DNA from: Polyangium mundeleinium
GTDB lineage: Bacteria; Myxococcota_A; Polyangia; Polyangiales; Polyangiaceae
Assembly: GCF_028369105.1 (NCBI RefSeq)
Contig: NZ_JAQNDO010000001.1
Coordinates: forward strand, 10,758,501 to 10,822,500
DNA length: 64,000 nt
Reading direction: 5' to 3'
In this document: positions 26,174 through 34,647 of the stretch, piece after piece
Layout: every line of letters starts with the position of its first letter
Position numbering within the stretch: the stretch's first letter is position 1
Notes under the pieces: generated by a model
The model's database searches: none
What the model saw: only the letters and a program-made list of their open reading frames with translations
Told to the model about the DNA's origin: nothing
Position numbers and translations under genes: made by a program

Positions 26174-26748
26174 TCCTCGCATCCACGTCTCGCTTCCGCC
26201 GCGCGCTGCTCGACCGCCTCGGCCTCCCCTACGAAGCCCGCGCGCCCCACTTCGAGGAGATCCCGCCCGAGGGCATGGCGCCGCGGGATGTGGCCCGCGC
26301 GTTCGCCGAGGGCAAAGCGAAGAGCCTCGAAGCCACGCCGGGCGCGTGGGTCATCGGCGCCGATCAGGTGCCCGAGTTCGACGGCCGCATCCTGCGAAAA
26401 GCCGAGAGCCAGGAGGATTGCCGCGCGCAGCTCGCCGAGCTCTCCGGCCGCACGCACATGCTGCACACGGCCGTGGTGCTCTGGTCGGCCTCCGAGGGCC
26501 GGATGCTCGGCGAGACGGTCACCGTCGAGCTCACGATGCGCCCGCTCTCGGCGGCCTTGATCGATCGTTACGTCACGCTCGACGACCCGGTGGGCAGCGC
26601 GGGCGGGTATCTCTTCGAAAAACGTGGCATTGGGCTCTTCGAATCCGTGCGCGGCGGGGACGAGTCGGCCATCGTGGGGCTCTCCTTGCTCTCGCTCTGC
26701 CGCCTCCTGCGCGAAGCCGGGATCGAGCCGCTCGATCTCGCGAGGTGA
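26161..26748 (+). CDS. Maf/YceF-type nucleotide pyrophosphatase
   Basis: 195 residues, normal Maf length. The N-terminal phosphate-binding motif reads LASTSRFRRALLDRLGLPYE; the catalytic acid lies in GADQVPEFDGRILRKAES, and SGRTHMLHTAVVL and GYLFEKRGIGLFESVRGGDESAIVGLSLLSLCRLL match the YceF (7-methyl-GTP pyrophosphatase) subgroup better than the dTTP/UTP subgroup. These enzymes remove non-canonical or modified nucleoside triphosphates in the cytoplasm. It overlaps the PAS-STAS gene by 13 bases and its stop lies inside the ribosome-binding region of the aminotransferase gene, so all three are probably one operon. Confidence 0.88.
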   Translation: MDRLILASTSRFRRALLDRLGLPYEARAPHFEEIPPEGMAPRDVARAFAEGKAKSLEATPGAWVIGADQVPEFDGRILRKAESQEDCRAQLAELSGRTHMLHTAVVLWSASEGRMLGETVTVELTMRPLSAALIDRYVTLDDPVGSAGGYLFEKRGIGLFESVRGGDESAIVGLSLLSLCRLLREAGIEPLDLAR

Positions 26749-26752
26749 CGAA

Positions 26753-28060
26753 ATGGCCACGATGGATCACGCCGAGATCCTGCGGAGAGGCATCGAGGAT
26801 TTTCGTCGGTTCGTCAATCCGCTCGTCGCCGCGCGGGTGCTCATGACGGGCGAGCCGCACCGAATTGCGGGAACACGAGACGGACGACTCGTCGACGAGG
26901 ACGGGCAGCTCATCGAGGATTTGCACGGCACGCAATCCCTCGGGCACCGCGTCGAGGCCGTGGCGGACGCGGTGCGGGATTGGCTCGCGACCGACGCGCC
27001 GTCCTGGTATCCGTCGCGGGTCAATCCGTACGCGGGGCGGCTCGGGCGCGCGCTCTTCGAGCGGACGGGCTACGACAACGCTTTTTTCGGGATGTCGGGC
27101 AGCGACGCGGTGGAGGCGGCGATGAAGCTCGCGCGCGCCGCCACCGGGCGCCCGCGCGTGCTTTCGTTGCTCGGCGCCTACCACGGCACCACGATGGGGA
27201 GCTGCGCGCTCATGAACCCGGGGATGTTCCGGGATCCCTTCGCGCCCCACCTCCCCGACGTCGCGCCCGTCCCGCGCGAGGACGTGGACGCGCTCTCGCG
27301 CGCGCTCGCATCCGAGGACGTGGCCGCGATCATCGTGGAGCCGATCCAGCTCGAAGGAGGGGTGTTCCCTTTGTCGGAGCGATACATTGCGGCCCTGTGC
27401 GAGCTCACGGAGGCGCACGGGACCTTGCTCGTGGCGGACGAGGTGCAGACGGGCCTCGGCCGGCTCGGTCGATTCCTCGGGACGTCGACCTGGCCGCGCC
27501 GCCCGGACGTGATCGTGCTGGCGAAGGCGCTCGGCGGCGGCCTCTTGCCGTGCTCGGCCATGCTCACGCGCAAGGACACCTTTTTGCGCGCCTATGGCAA
27601 GGACATGGCCACGGCGGAGGCGCACAACGTGACGTTCGGCGGCAATGCGATGTCCTGCGTCGCGGCGCTCGCGATGCTCGATCTTCTTTCGCCCGAGGTC
27701 CTCGCCGTGGCCAAGGCGCGCGGCGACCATTTTCAGGCGGCGCTCGGGCGCGGGCTCGCGGGCTCGCCGCTCGTCGTGGAGGTGCGCGGCGCGGGGCTCA
27801 TCGCGGGCGTGGAGCTCACGGCGACGGACCACCCATGGCTCTCGTTCGAGCATTTCGGCATGGCCGAGCTCCACGGGCATTCGCCGATCGGCCTGCTCGT
27901 TTGCCACCGCATGTACAAGCGGGGCTACTACTGCTTCGTGTGCGGGCACCGCTGGAACACGCTGCGGCTCCAGCCGCGGCTCGATATCTCGGAGGCCGAG
28001 ATCGACGCATTCGTGACGGCGCTGCGCGAGGAGATCGATTCGCTCGCGGAGCTCGTGTAG
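26753..28060 (+). CDS. Class III aminotransferase (second)
   Basis: 435 residues from ATG 26753, preceded by GAGGTGACGAA, a strong ribosome site overlapping the maf stop. Class III fold with MSGSDAVEAAMKLARAATGRPRVLSLLGAYHG (PLP phosphate region), VADEVQTGLGRLG (aspartate for the pyridine nitrogen) and the Schiff-base lysine in VIVLAKALGGG. The C-terminus contains an unusual CFVCGHRWNTLRLQP segment. It is only distantly related to the aminotransferase at 382-1710. Substrate is unknown; neighbours (Maf, PAS-STAS) give no pathway hint. Confidence 0.88.
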   Translation: MATMDHAEILRRGIEDFRRFVNPLVAARVLMTGEPHRIAGTRDGRLVDEDGQLIEDLHGTQSLGHRVEAVADAVRDWLATDAPSWYPSRVNPYAGRLGRALFERTGYDNAFFGMSGSDAVEAAMKLARAATGRPRVLSLLGAYHGTTMGSCALMNPGMFRDPFAPHLPDVAPVPREDVDALSRALASEDVAAIIVEPIQLEGGVFPLSERYIAALCELTEAHGTLLVADEVQTGLGRLGRFLGTSTWPRRPDVIVLAKALGGGLLPCSAMLTRKDTFLRAYGKDMATAEAHNVTFGGNAMSCVAALAMLDLLSPEVLAVAKARGDHFQAALGRGLAGSPLVVEVRGAGLIAGVELTATDHPWLSFEHFGMAELHGHSPIGLLVCHRMYKRGYYCFVCGHRWNTLRLQPRLDISEAEIDAFVTALREEIDSLAELV

Positions 28061-28154
28061 GGGGCGCGCTCCGAAGTTTTCGGAAAAGGCTGCTGCGACG
28101 GAAAGGGCAGCGACGGCGGCGCCTTCCTTGCATTCTCCCGCGGTGGGGGAGACC

Positions 28155-30257
28155 ATGCGTATGCCGCGCACGCCACACCTTCAGCGATCTCACGGATTCC
28201 GCATTTTAACGGGCGTGATCTTGGCGCTCGCCGCGTGCACGGGCAGCAGCTATGCAGATCGCCGCACGGACGTCGCGCCACCACGGCACACCGCTCCGTC
28301 CCCTGCCCCCGAGCTTCTGCGCTTCGACATCATGTCTGGATCCATTGCCAACCACTTCTATCGCCGCGGCACGGTCGCGGCGCACCTCCTCACGACCTCC
28401 GGCGCCGCCCCCCGCCTCCTCGTGGCGTTTCCCGCGGGCAATGCCGGCCTCGTCGTCGGCTTCGCGCCTCTCGCGCAGCCTGCGGCGTTCGACCTCGCGC
28501 CTTCCACCACGCTCGAAGGCGTCGAGCAGCCCGATGGAATGCGTGGCGTCACGGCGCATCTCGCCGCCCGCGCGCCCGCGTTGCGTGTCGACCACGCCCT
28601 CTTGGCCGGGATCCGATTCCTGCGCGACGACATGGCCGGAGGCCTCGGTCCTGGGGCGCCCTCGCTCGCGCACGTCGTGGATCCCGGACCGCCCCTCACC
28701 CTGCGGCGCACGATGCTGGACGGCCGACGCATCGAGCTCCGCATCGAGCCCATGGAAGGGTCCACCCTCACGCTCGATAACAACGATATTGTCTTGCACG
28801 CCGGACCCAGCGGCGAAATTCACTTCCTCATCACGGCCCTCCACGACGAGCCGCCGCTCGCGCCGTTTCCGGTCGAGGAGCTCCTCGATGCGCAGGCGGC
28901 AAACGATACGCAGGCGCGAAAGGCCCTCGCCTTCCTCACGTACCGCGAGAAGCTCCTCGCCGGCTCCTGGCGCTTCTTGACGTATTTCGGACGCGACACG
29001 CTGCTCGCGCTGCACATGCTCCTGCCCGCCCTCGAAGCCCCTGCCATCGAGGCGGGGCTCGGCTCGGTGCTCGATCGGCTCGCCCCGGACGGCGATGTCG
29101 CGCACGAGGAGGCCATCGGCGAATACGCGGTGTGGCTTCACGCAAGGGCGACCCCGCGGCCCGCGGATCTACGCGCGCCCGTCCTCGATTACAAGATGAT
29201 CGACGACGACTTTCTCCTCGCCCCCATGGCCGCCGCGTACCTGCTCGACATGCCCGCGGGGAGCGCGCGCGCCCGAGGATTCCTCGCCCGCAAGACGCCT
29301 TCGGGGATGCTTTATCGCGACGCGCTCCGGAAAAACCTCGCGCTGGTGCTCACGCGCGCGGCCCCTTATGCGGCGCACCCGGGCCCGGGGACGCTGGTCG
29401 CGCTGAAGCCGGGCCTTCGCGTGGGCAATTGGCGCGATTCGGAGCAAGGCCTCGGCGGCGGGGACATTCCGTTCGACGTCAACGTGGCCCTCGTCCCCGC
29501 TGCGCTGCGCGCCGCCGCGCGCCTCTTCGCGAGCGACCTCCTCGGCCCGGACCCCGCCGCGGCCGGTGAGGCGCGGGCCTATGCCGACGCATGGAAAGGG
29601 GTTGAGCGCCATTTCAGGCTGGAGATCCCCGCGGCGACGGCGCGTGCGCGCGTCCGCGAATACGCGACCTCGGTGGGTCTCGACAGCACCGCCGCCGTCG
29701 CATCCATCGACGCCCCGATTCGCTTCCTCGCCCTCGCGCTCGACGCCGCGGGCCAACCGATCCCGGTGATGCATTCGGACACGGCGTTCGTCCTGCTCTT
29801 CGACGAACCCTCGCCCGAGCTTCTCACCCTCGTGGCCGGCGAGCTCCTGCGCCCCTTCCCGGCCGGGCTTCACACGGACGTCGGCATGCTGGTCTCGAAT
29901 CCAGCGTATGCGGGTGATCCTGCCCTCGCCTCGATGTTCACGCGCGCCGATTACCACGGGACCGTGGTCTGGTCGTGGCAACAAGCCGCGATGGCCGCGG
30001 GTCTTTCCCGGCAGCTCGCACGCAAGGATCTCCCAGCCGCCACGCGCGAAGCCCTCGTCCTGGCCGAGCGCGTGTTGTGGGAGGGCATCGAGGCCACCCA
30101 CGCGCGACGCGCCGAGGAGCTGTGGAGCTGGGAGCCTGCGGGCGGCAAGGCCGTGCTTCTCCCGTTTGGCCAGGCGCGCGGCCACGTGGACGAATCCAAC
30201 GCGCTGCAGCTCTGGAGCACCGTCTATCTGGCGCTCCGGCCGCCGCCCAGGCATTGA
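28155..30257 (+). CDS. Six-hairpin glycosidase-like lipoprotein
   Basis: 700 residues from ATG 28155, preceded by GGGGGAGACC; a TTG at 28128 is less likely. Lipoprotein-like signal (VILALAACTG). The N-terminal half (about 40-260) is beta-rich; the C-terminal half is an alpha/alpha barrel resembling glucoamylase/trehalase-type enzymes, with WRFLTYFGRDTLLALHMLLPAL, GEYAVWLHA, DYKMIDDDFLLAPMAAAYLL, GNWRDSEQGLGGGDIPFDVNVALVPAALRAA and WSWQQAAMAAGL. Acidic residues in these segments are plausible catalytic acids and bases. Likely an envelope-attached glycoside hydrolase of unknown specificity. The MVL-type lectin follows downstream on the same strand, which could suggest shared glycan-directed functions. 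Confidence 0.75.
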   Translation: MRMPRTPHLQRSHGFRILTGVILALAACTGSSYADRRTDVAPPRHTAPSPAPELLRFDIMSGSIANHFYRRGTVAAHLLTTSGAAPRLLVAFPAGNAGLVVGFAPLAQPAAFDLAPSTTLEGVEQPDGMRGVTAHLAARAPALRVDHALLAGIRFLRDDMAGGLGPGAPSLAHVVDPGPPLTLRRTMLDGRRIELRIEPMEGSTLTLDNNDIVLHAGPSGEIHFLITALHDEPPLAPFPVEELLDAQAANDTQARKALAFLTYREKLLAGSWRFLTYFGRDTLLALHMLLPALEAPAIEAGLGSVLDRLAPDGDVAHEEAIGEYAVWLHARATPRPADLRAPVLDYKMIDDDFLLAPMAAAYLLDMPAGSARARGFLARKTPSGMLYRDALRKNLALVLTRAAPYAAHPGPGTLVALKPGLRVGNWRDSEQGLGGGDIPFDVNVALVPAALRAAARLFASDLLGPDPAAAGEARAYADAWKGVERHFRLEIPAATARARVREYATSVGLDSTAAVASIDAPIRFLALALDAAGQPIPVMHSDTAFVLLFDEPSPELLTLVAGELLRPFPAGLHTDVGMLVSNPAYAGDPALASMFTRADYHGTVVWSWQQAAMAAGLSRQLARKDLPAATREALVLAERVLWEGIEATHARRAEELWSWEPAGGKAVLLPFGQARGHVDESNALQLWSTVYLALRPPPRH

Positions 30258-30464
30258 CATCCCGTCAGAAGCGGCACGGACGTCGCAGCTTCCTCCTCAT
30301 TGTCGCGATCTCTCGCCGGGAGGGCGCCCTGCAGAACCTGGTCGACGGATTGACGTCATGTCGGCCAGCACAAGGTGCGTTGCAGAGCCGTGCGCCGCTC
30401 GATTCAGCGCGGATGGACGACGGTTTCAACACAAATTGCCGACAGCGAAGGGGAGTCGTGAATC

Positions 30465-30833
30465 ATGAAAAAGCCGCTCGTGACCAGTCTCTTTGCAATC
30501 GCTGGTGGGCTCTTGTTCCTCCGTACGGCCATGGCGTTCGACGTCAACGCGGGCCCCATCTGGAACAACGCCGACGCGCAGAACAAATGCCCGGCCGTCT
30601 GTAGCGGCCTGCAATGGAACGGGCAGTGGACGACCACCGTGCCAAATCAAATGTCGGTCTGCGGCACGGTCCAGGGAGTCGACGTGCCGGTCGGGCCGAT
30701 CTGGAACAACGACGACGCGCAGACGAAATGTCCGAGCCAGCTCAGCCGCGTGACCTGGAGCGGCCAGTGGACGACCACCGTGTGGGGCCAGATGTCGGTC
30801 TGCGGCTGCAACCCGCCGCCCCCGGCGAGCTAG
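30465..30833 (+). CDS. Secreted MVL-type mannan-binding lectin (two domains)
   Basis: 122 residues with a GGGGAG ribosome site and a signal peptide ending AMA (about residue 24). The mature protein is two tandem copies of a motif GPIWNNxDAQxKCP ... W-x-GQWTTTV-x2-QMSVCG (about 30-67 and 78-114). This is the repeat of the mannan-binding lectin MVL of Microcystis viridis, which binds Man-alpha/GlcNAc core oligosaccharides. A short Pro tail ends the protein. Likely function is binding of high-mannose or other N-glycan-like sugars outside the cell, for example on eukaryotic microbes. It ends 3 bases before the stop of the convergent ABC-F gene. Confidence 0.88.
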   Translation: MKKPLVTSLFAIAGGLLFLRTAMAFDVNAGPIWNNADAQNKCPAVCSGLQWNGQWTTTVPNQMSVCGTVQGVDVPVGPIWNNDDAQTKCPSQLSRVTWSGQWTTTVWGQMSVCGCNPPPPAS

Positions 30834-30836
30834 CCG

Positions 30837-32462
30837 CTACCGCCGGAGCCCCGGCGCCTCGTGCCCGCTCGTGGCCACGTATTCGAGGTAGCCGCCGCCG
30901 TACTTGTGCACGCCCTCCGGGGTCAATTCGAGCACGCGGTTCGAGAGCTGCGCGAGGAAATGGCGATCGTGGGAGACGAACAGCATCGTCCCCTCGAAGT
31001 TCGAGAGCGCCTCCACCAGCATCTCTTTCGTCGCGATGTCGAGGTGGTTCGTCGGCTCGTCGAGGACCAGGAAATTCGGCGGATCATAGAGCATCCGCGC
31101 CAATACGAGCCGCGCCTTCTCCCCGCCGGAGAGCACACGGACGGGTTTGTCCACGTCGTCGCCCGAGAAGCCGAAGCAGCCCGCCAGCGTGCGCAGCGTG
31201 CCGAGCGAGGCATCGGGGAAGGAATGGATGAGCGTGCCGACCACCGTGAGCTCCGGATCGAGCACGTCCATCGCGTGCTGTGCGAAATACCCGAGCTTCA
31301 CGCTCGCCCCGAGCGAGGCGCCCCCCGCGTCGGGCGAGAGGTCGCCGGCGATCATCTTGAGCAGCGTGGACTTGCCCGCGCCGTTGACGCCCATCACGCA
31401 CCACCGCTCGCGCCGGCGGACCAGGAAATCGAGCCCGTCGTAGACCGTGCGGCTCCCGTAACGCTTCACCACGCCGTCGAGCTTCGCGACGTCCTCGCCC
31501 GAGCGGGGCGGCGCGCGGAAATCGAACATCTGCGGCCGCTTGCTCTTCTTCGGCGGCTCCAGCTTGTCGATCTTGTCGAGCTTCTTCACGCGGCTCTGGA
31601 CCTGCGCCGCCTTCGCCGCGTGGGTCTTGAACCGCTCGATGAAGCGCATCTCCTTGGCGAGCATCGCTTGCTGGCGCTCGTATTGCGCCTCGGCCTGCTC
31701 GGCGGCGATCGCGCGCTGCCGCTCGTAGAAATCGTAATTGCCCGTGAACGTGGTGAGCTCGCCGCCGTCGATCTCCAGGATCTTCGTGCAGATCCGGTTC
31801 ATGAACGCCCGGTCGTGGGCGGTGATGACGAGCGCGCCTTCGTAGGACTTCAAAAAGCCTTCGAGCCAGATGATCGACTCGATGTCGAGGTGGTTCGTCG
31901 GCTCGTCGAGCAGGAGCACGTCGGGGCGGAGCAGGAGGATCCGGGCCAGCGCCACGCGCATCTTCCAGCCGCCGGAGAGCGTGCCGACGTCGCGATCCAT
32001 GAGCTCGTTCGAGAAGCCGAGGCCCGCGAGGATCTCCCGCGCCCGCGCGTCGAGCGCATACCCGTCGAGCTCGCTCCATTTCGCCTGGGCCTGCCCGTAT
32101 CGTTCGAGCAGATCTTCCATCTCGTCGGCCCGGTCCGGATCGGCGAGCGCCGCTTCGAGCTCGGCGAGCTCAGCCGCGATCTCGGAGACGGGGCCGACGC
32201 CGTCCATCGTCTCGGCGACGATGCTCTTGCCTTTCATCTCGCCGACGTCTTGCCGGAAATACCCCACCGTGACGCCACGATCGATGGCGATCTGCCCCTC
32301 GTCCGGCGCCTCCTCGCGGGTGATCAAGCGAAAGAGCGTGGTCTTGCCCGAGCCGTTCGGGCCGACGAGGCCTATCTTCTCGCCGCGGTTGACGGCGGCA
32401 GAGGCCTCGACGAAGAGGATCTGCTTGCCGTGGCGCTTGCCAATGGAGTCGAGCCGGATCAT
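30837..32462 (-). CDS. ABC-F family ATPase (translation factor type)
   Basis: 541 residues with two ABC ATPase domains and no membrane segment. First domain: GPNGSGKTT (Walker A), LSGGWKMRVALAR signature, LLLDEPTNHLD. Second: GVNGAGKST, LSGGEKARLVLAR, LVLDEPTNHLD. Between them lies the charged helical P-site tRNA interaction motif (about 240-315), which defines ABC-F proteins such as EttA, YbiT and Uup. These act on the ribosome in the cytoplasm to modulate translation or relieve stalling. Which subgroup this belongs to needs a tree. No antibiotic cluster surrounds it, so a housekeeping role is more likely than resistance. Confidence 0.93.
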   Translation of the reverse strand: MIRLDSIGKRHGKQILFVEASAAVNRGEKIGLVGPNGSGKTTLFRLITREEAPDEGQIAIDRGVTVGYFRQDVGEMKGKSIVAETMDGVGPVSEIAAELAELEAALADPDRADEMEDLLERYGQAQAKWSELDGYALDARAREILAGLGFSNELMDRDVGTLSGGWKMRVALARILLLRPDVLLLDEPTNHLDIESIIWLEGFLKSYEGALVITAHDRAFMNRICTKILEIDGGELTTFTGNYDFYERQRAIAAEQAEAQYERQQAMLAKEMRFIERFKTHAAKAAQVQSRVKKLDKIDKLEPPKKSKRPQMFDFRAPPRSGEDVAKLDGVVKRYGSRTVYDGLDFLVRRRERWCVMGVNGAGKSTLLKMIAGDLSPDAGGASLGASVKLGYFAQHAMDVLDPELTVVGTLIHSFPDASLGTLRTLAGCFGFSGDDVDKPVRVLSGGEKARLVLARMLYDPPNFLVLDEPTNHLDIATKEMLVEALSNFEGTMLFVSHDRHFLAQLSNRVLELTPEGVHKYGGGYLEYVATSGHEAPGLRR

Positions 32463-32638
32463 GCGGGGCGCCTACTTAGCGGACCGCGGGCCCTAACGCA
32501 TCCGAAAAAAACACGCCGTCGTCCGGAGGATGGAGGAACGGCGTGCGGCTCACGCGCGGCGCGGCACGCTCGGCTTCCAGGCACGGCGGCATTCTTCGCC
32601 TGCCGATGTGGATGTCCTCGCGTCGATGCAATCGGCGA

Positions 32639-33274
32639 TCAGGGCATCGGGCAGCGCGGGTCCCCGTTCTGCGTCATCTGGATGACGTCGTCGCCGATGG
32701 GCAGCGGATCGCAGCCGTGGCCCTTCTCGCAGATGAAATCGAACTCGGGCATGGCCTTCGCGTGGCAATCGAGGCAATTGCCGTTGAACTGGTTCACGAC
32801 GTCCGTGACGCCGCGCTTCACGATCTTCGTGCCCATCTCCGAGACTTCCAGGAAGAAAAACTCCCAGTCGCCCGACTCCGCGGCGAAGCCCGGCGCGCGC
32901 TTGACCATCGCCTCGGTCGGGATGAGCTGGATCACGGTCCCCACGGGGTAATCCGTCGTGCCGGGGGCATTGGCCGCGGCGAGCGTGGCGTCGAGGTTGC
33001 CGAGCTTGTTCGTGATGCGGAAGGAGCGGACCTTCTCCCAATCGAGGATACAATCGAAATCGGCGTCGGTCATGACGAGGTCCGCGCCGCCGGTGCCGCC
33101 GCTGCCACCGGTGCCGCCGCTGCCGCCGCTGCCGCCGCTGCCGCCGCTGCCGCCCGCGCCTGCATTGCCGCCCGCGCCTCCGCTGCCGCTGTTGTCGTCA
33201 CCGCATGCAGAGGCGGCCGCGCACGCAAGGACCAATCCAAGGATCGAAGCAAAACCAAAGCGGGAATGAATCAT
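32639..33274 (-). CDS. Gly-rich c-type haem lipoprotein, cytochrome P460-like C-terminus
   Basis: 211 residues; GGAGGAGC precedes ATG 33274. Lipoprotein signal (CAAASAC, Cys24), then a Gly/Ser/Thr repeat linker (about 28-64). The folded part contains one haem c site, CLDCH (about 173-177), within WEFFFLEVSEMG ... NQFNGNCLDCHAKAMPEFDFICEKGHGC. The pattern of a Trp/Phe strand followed by CxxCH and DF(I/V)F resembles cytochrome P460 family domains, which oxidise small nitrogen compounds or act as redox proteins. The similarity is by eye and the extra Cys pair after the haem is unusual. Isolated, with no adjacent redox genes. Confidence 0.65.
   Translation of the reverse strand: MIHSRFGFASILGLVLACAAASACGDDNSGSGGAGGNAGAGGSGGSGGSGGSGGTGGSGGTGGADLVMTDADFDCILDWEKVRSFRITNKLGNLDATLAAANAPGTTDYPVGTVIQLIPTEAMVKRAPGFAAESGDWEFFFLEVSEMGTKIVKRGVTDVVNQFNGNCLDCHAKAMPEFDFICEKGHGCDPLPIGDDVIQMTQNGDPRCPMP
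33088..33182. repeat. Gly/Ser/Thr-coding repeat of the haem lipoprotein
   Basis: Tandem nonamers of the type CTGCCGCCG (plus strand), with CTGCCACCG and GTGCCGCCG variants, encode the GGSGGSGGSGGTGG linker between the lipid anchor and the haem domain on the minus strand. Confidence 0.75.
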
Positions 33275-33380
33275 GTAGAAGCTCCTCCATGGGTCCTACG
33301 CGAGCACCGCGTCGCCCGGGTTCGGCTTCTACAGGCTTTCCCGCCCCATCACAACGGCAATTCTTTGCGCGAGGCGCGAC

Positions 33381-34460
33381 TCAGGGGGTCTTCGCCGTGC
33401 GGCGCTTGTCGCGGAGCCAGGCGAGGCCCGCGTCGAAGACGACGTCGTGCCCGCCCTCGAAGAGCACGAGCGTGGCGCTGCCAGAGGTGCGCGTGAGGTA
33501 CGACGGGGCGCCGGCGCGCTCGTAAAGATCATTGGAGGAGGAAGTCGATACACGCCGCGTCGCCGTGGGGGCGAGGAGCTTGGCGAGCACGTCGTCCCCC
33601 ACGCGATCGGCCGGATCGGCGAGGTCATTGAAGGCGGAGATCGAATGCCGCGGGGGCACGATGTCGTCGCGGATGCCCGTGGCCACGTAGACCGGCACGA
33701 AAGCCTGCTTCGCCTTTGCGAGGAGCGCGCTCGGGCTGCGACGGGAGCACTCGCGGAATGCGCGTGTGTCCGGGCGCGGCGCGCCGCCGCACACGCCCTC
33801 GATGAAGCGCGCATAATGCCGCTTGGGGGCGTGCTTCCGGTTGTACACGTACCAGTCGGGGATGTCGTAGACCGGCGCCCACGCGACGACGCCCGCCCAA
33901 AGGTCCGGGTGCCGCCCCGCCATCGCGAGCGCGGTCATTCCGCCGCCGGAAAAGCCCGCGAGATAGATCCGCGTCTCGTCGACGTGGCCGCGCTGCTTCG
34001 CGTAGGCAATGGCGTCGAGGATGTCCTGCGCGGCGAGGTCCGAGGCGGCGGCCTCGGGCCGGAGGTACGGCCCCCGAAAATCGGGGTGCACGAAGACCCA
34101 GTCGTTTTGCGCGGCGAACATGGCATACGGGATGCCGATGTTCTGCCGCCAGTCGGTGCTCCAGCTATGCAAGACCACGAGGAGGGGCCGCTTGCCAGCC
34201 GCGCCCGAATCGAAGAACATGGCCCGCTGCGCCGCGCCGTCGGCCGACGAGGGGAGCGTCACGGCCTCGATTCCGGGGACACGCTCCTTCCACGCCCCGA
34301 GGCCCGAGGCGCCCTCGCCGCCTGGAAATCGGGAGGCGAGCGTGAACACGGGCTCCACGCGCTTCACGCCCTCGGCGCGCGCGGGCCCCTCCGTGATCGA
34401 AAAAAGCGCCACGAGCGCCACCAGGGCAAGGAACCGAACACGATTCTGGATACGATTCAT
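33381..34460 (-). CDS. Secreted alpha/beta hydrolase (prolyl-oligopeptidase/esterase type), copy 1
   Basis: 359 residues from ATG 34460; signal peptide ending ARA (about 29). The alpha/beta hydrolase core has LLVVLHSWSTDW (oxyanion region), the nucleophile Ser171 in IYLAGFSGGGMTALAMAGRHP, Asp in ATGIRDDIVPP and His in LFEGGHDVVFD, giving a complete Ser-Asp-His triad. The family includes feruloyl/polyester esterases and S9-type peptidases; the substrate is not evident. The gene is divergent from a clear paralogue starting 187 bases away, with which it shares the order and spacing of all motifs, including HSWS, HPDxRGPY and the AFNDLADPADR segment. Confidence 0.82.
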   Translation of the reverse strand: MNRIQNRVRFLALVALVALFSITEGPARAEGVKRVEPVFTLASRFPGGEGASGLGAWKERVPGIEAVTLPSSADGAAQRAMFFDSGAAGKRPLLVVLHSWSTDWRQNIGIPYAMFAAQNDWVFVHPDFRGPYLRPEAAASDLAAQDILDAIAYAKQRGHVDETRIYLAGFSGGGMTALAMAGRHPDLWAGVVAWAPVYDIPDWYVYNRKHAPKRHYARFIEGVCGGAPRPDTRAFRECSRRSPSALLAKAKQAFVPVYVATGIRDDIVPPRHSISAFNDLADPADRVGDDVLAKLLAPTATRRVSTSSSNDLYERAGAPSYLTRTSGSATLVLFEGGHDVVFDAGLAWLRDKRRTAKTP

Positions 34461-34647
34461 GCGGTCGTCTCTCGGAGCGCGGGTATAGCGGCTCCACCCA
34501 GCCGAGGCCATGCATCCCGCATGAATTGCGTATGCTGCGTCCGCCCGTCCGCGCATCGAGAACGACGCAATGAGGCACAGCGATTGCGTTCCCCACGGGC
34601 ACGGGACGAACGTATCCAGACGCGCGAGGCCGCGCAGGAAGGGTGCA
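34461..34647. promoter_or_regulatory. Divergent intergenic region between two paralogous hydrolases
   Basis: 187 bases separate the two divergent starts, so both promoters lie here. I see an AGGAAGGG ribosome site for the plus gene but no confident -35/-10 or operator palindrome. Confidence 0.3.

Noticed and set aside
33088-33182. Second set of short tandem repeats considered as CRISPR or VNTR
   Set aside because: It is the coding repeat of a lipoprotein linker; no spacers.
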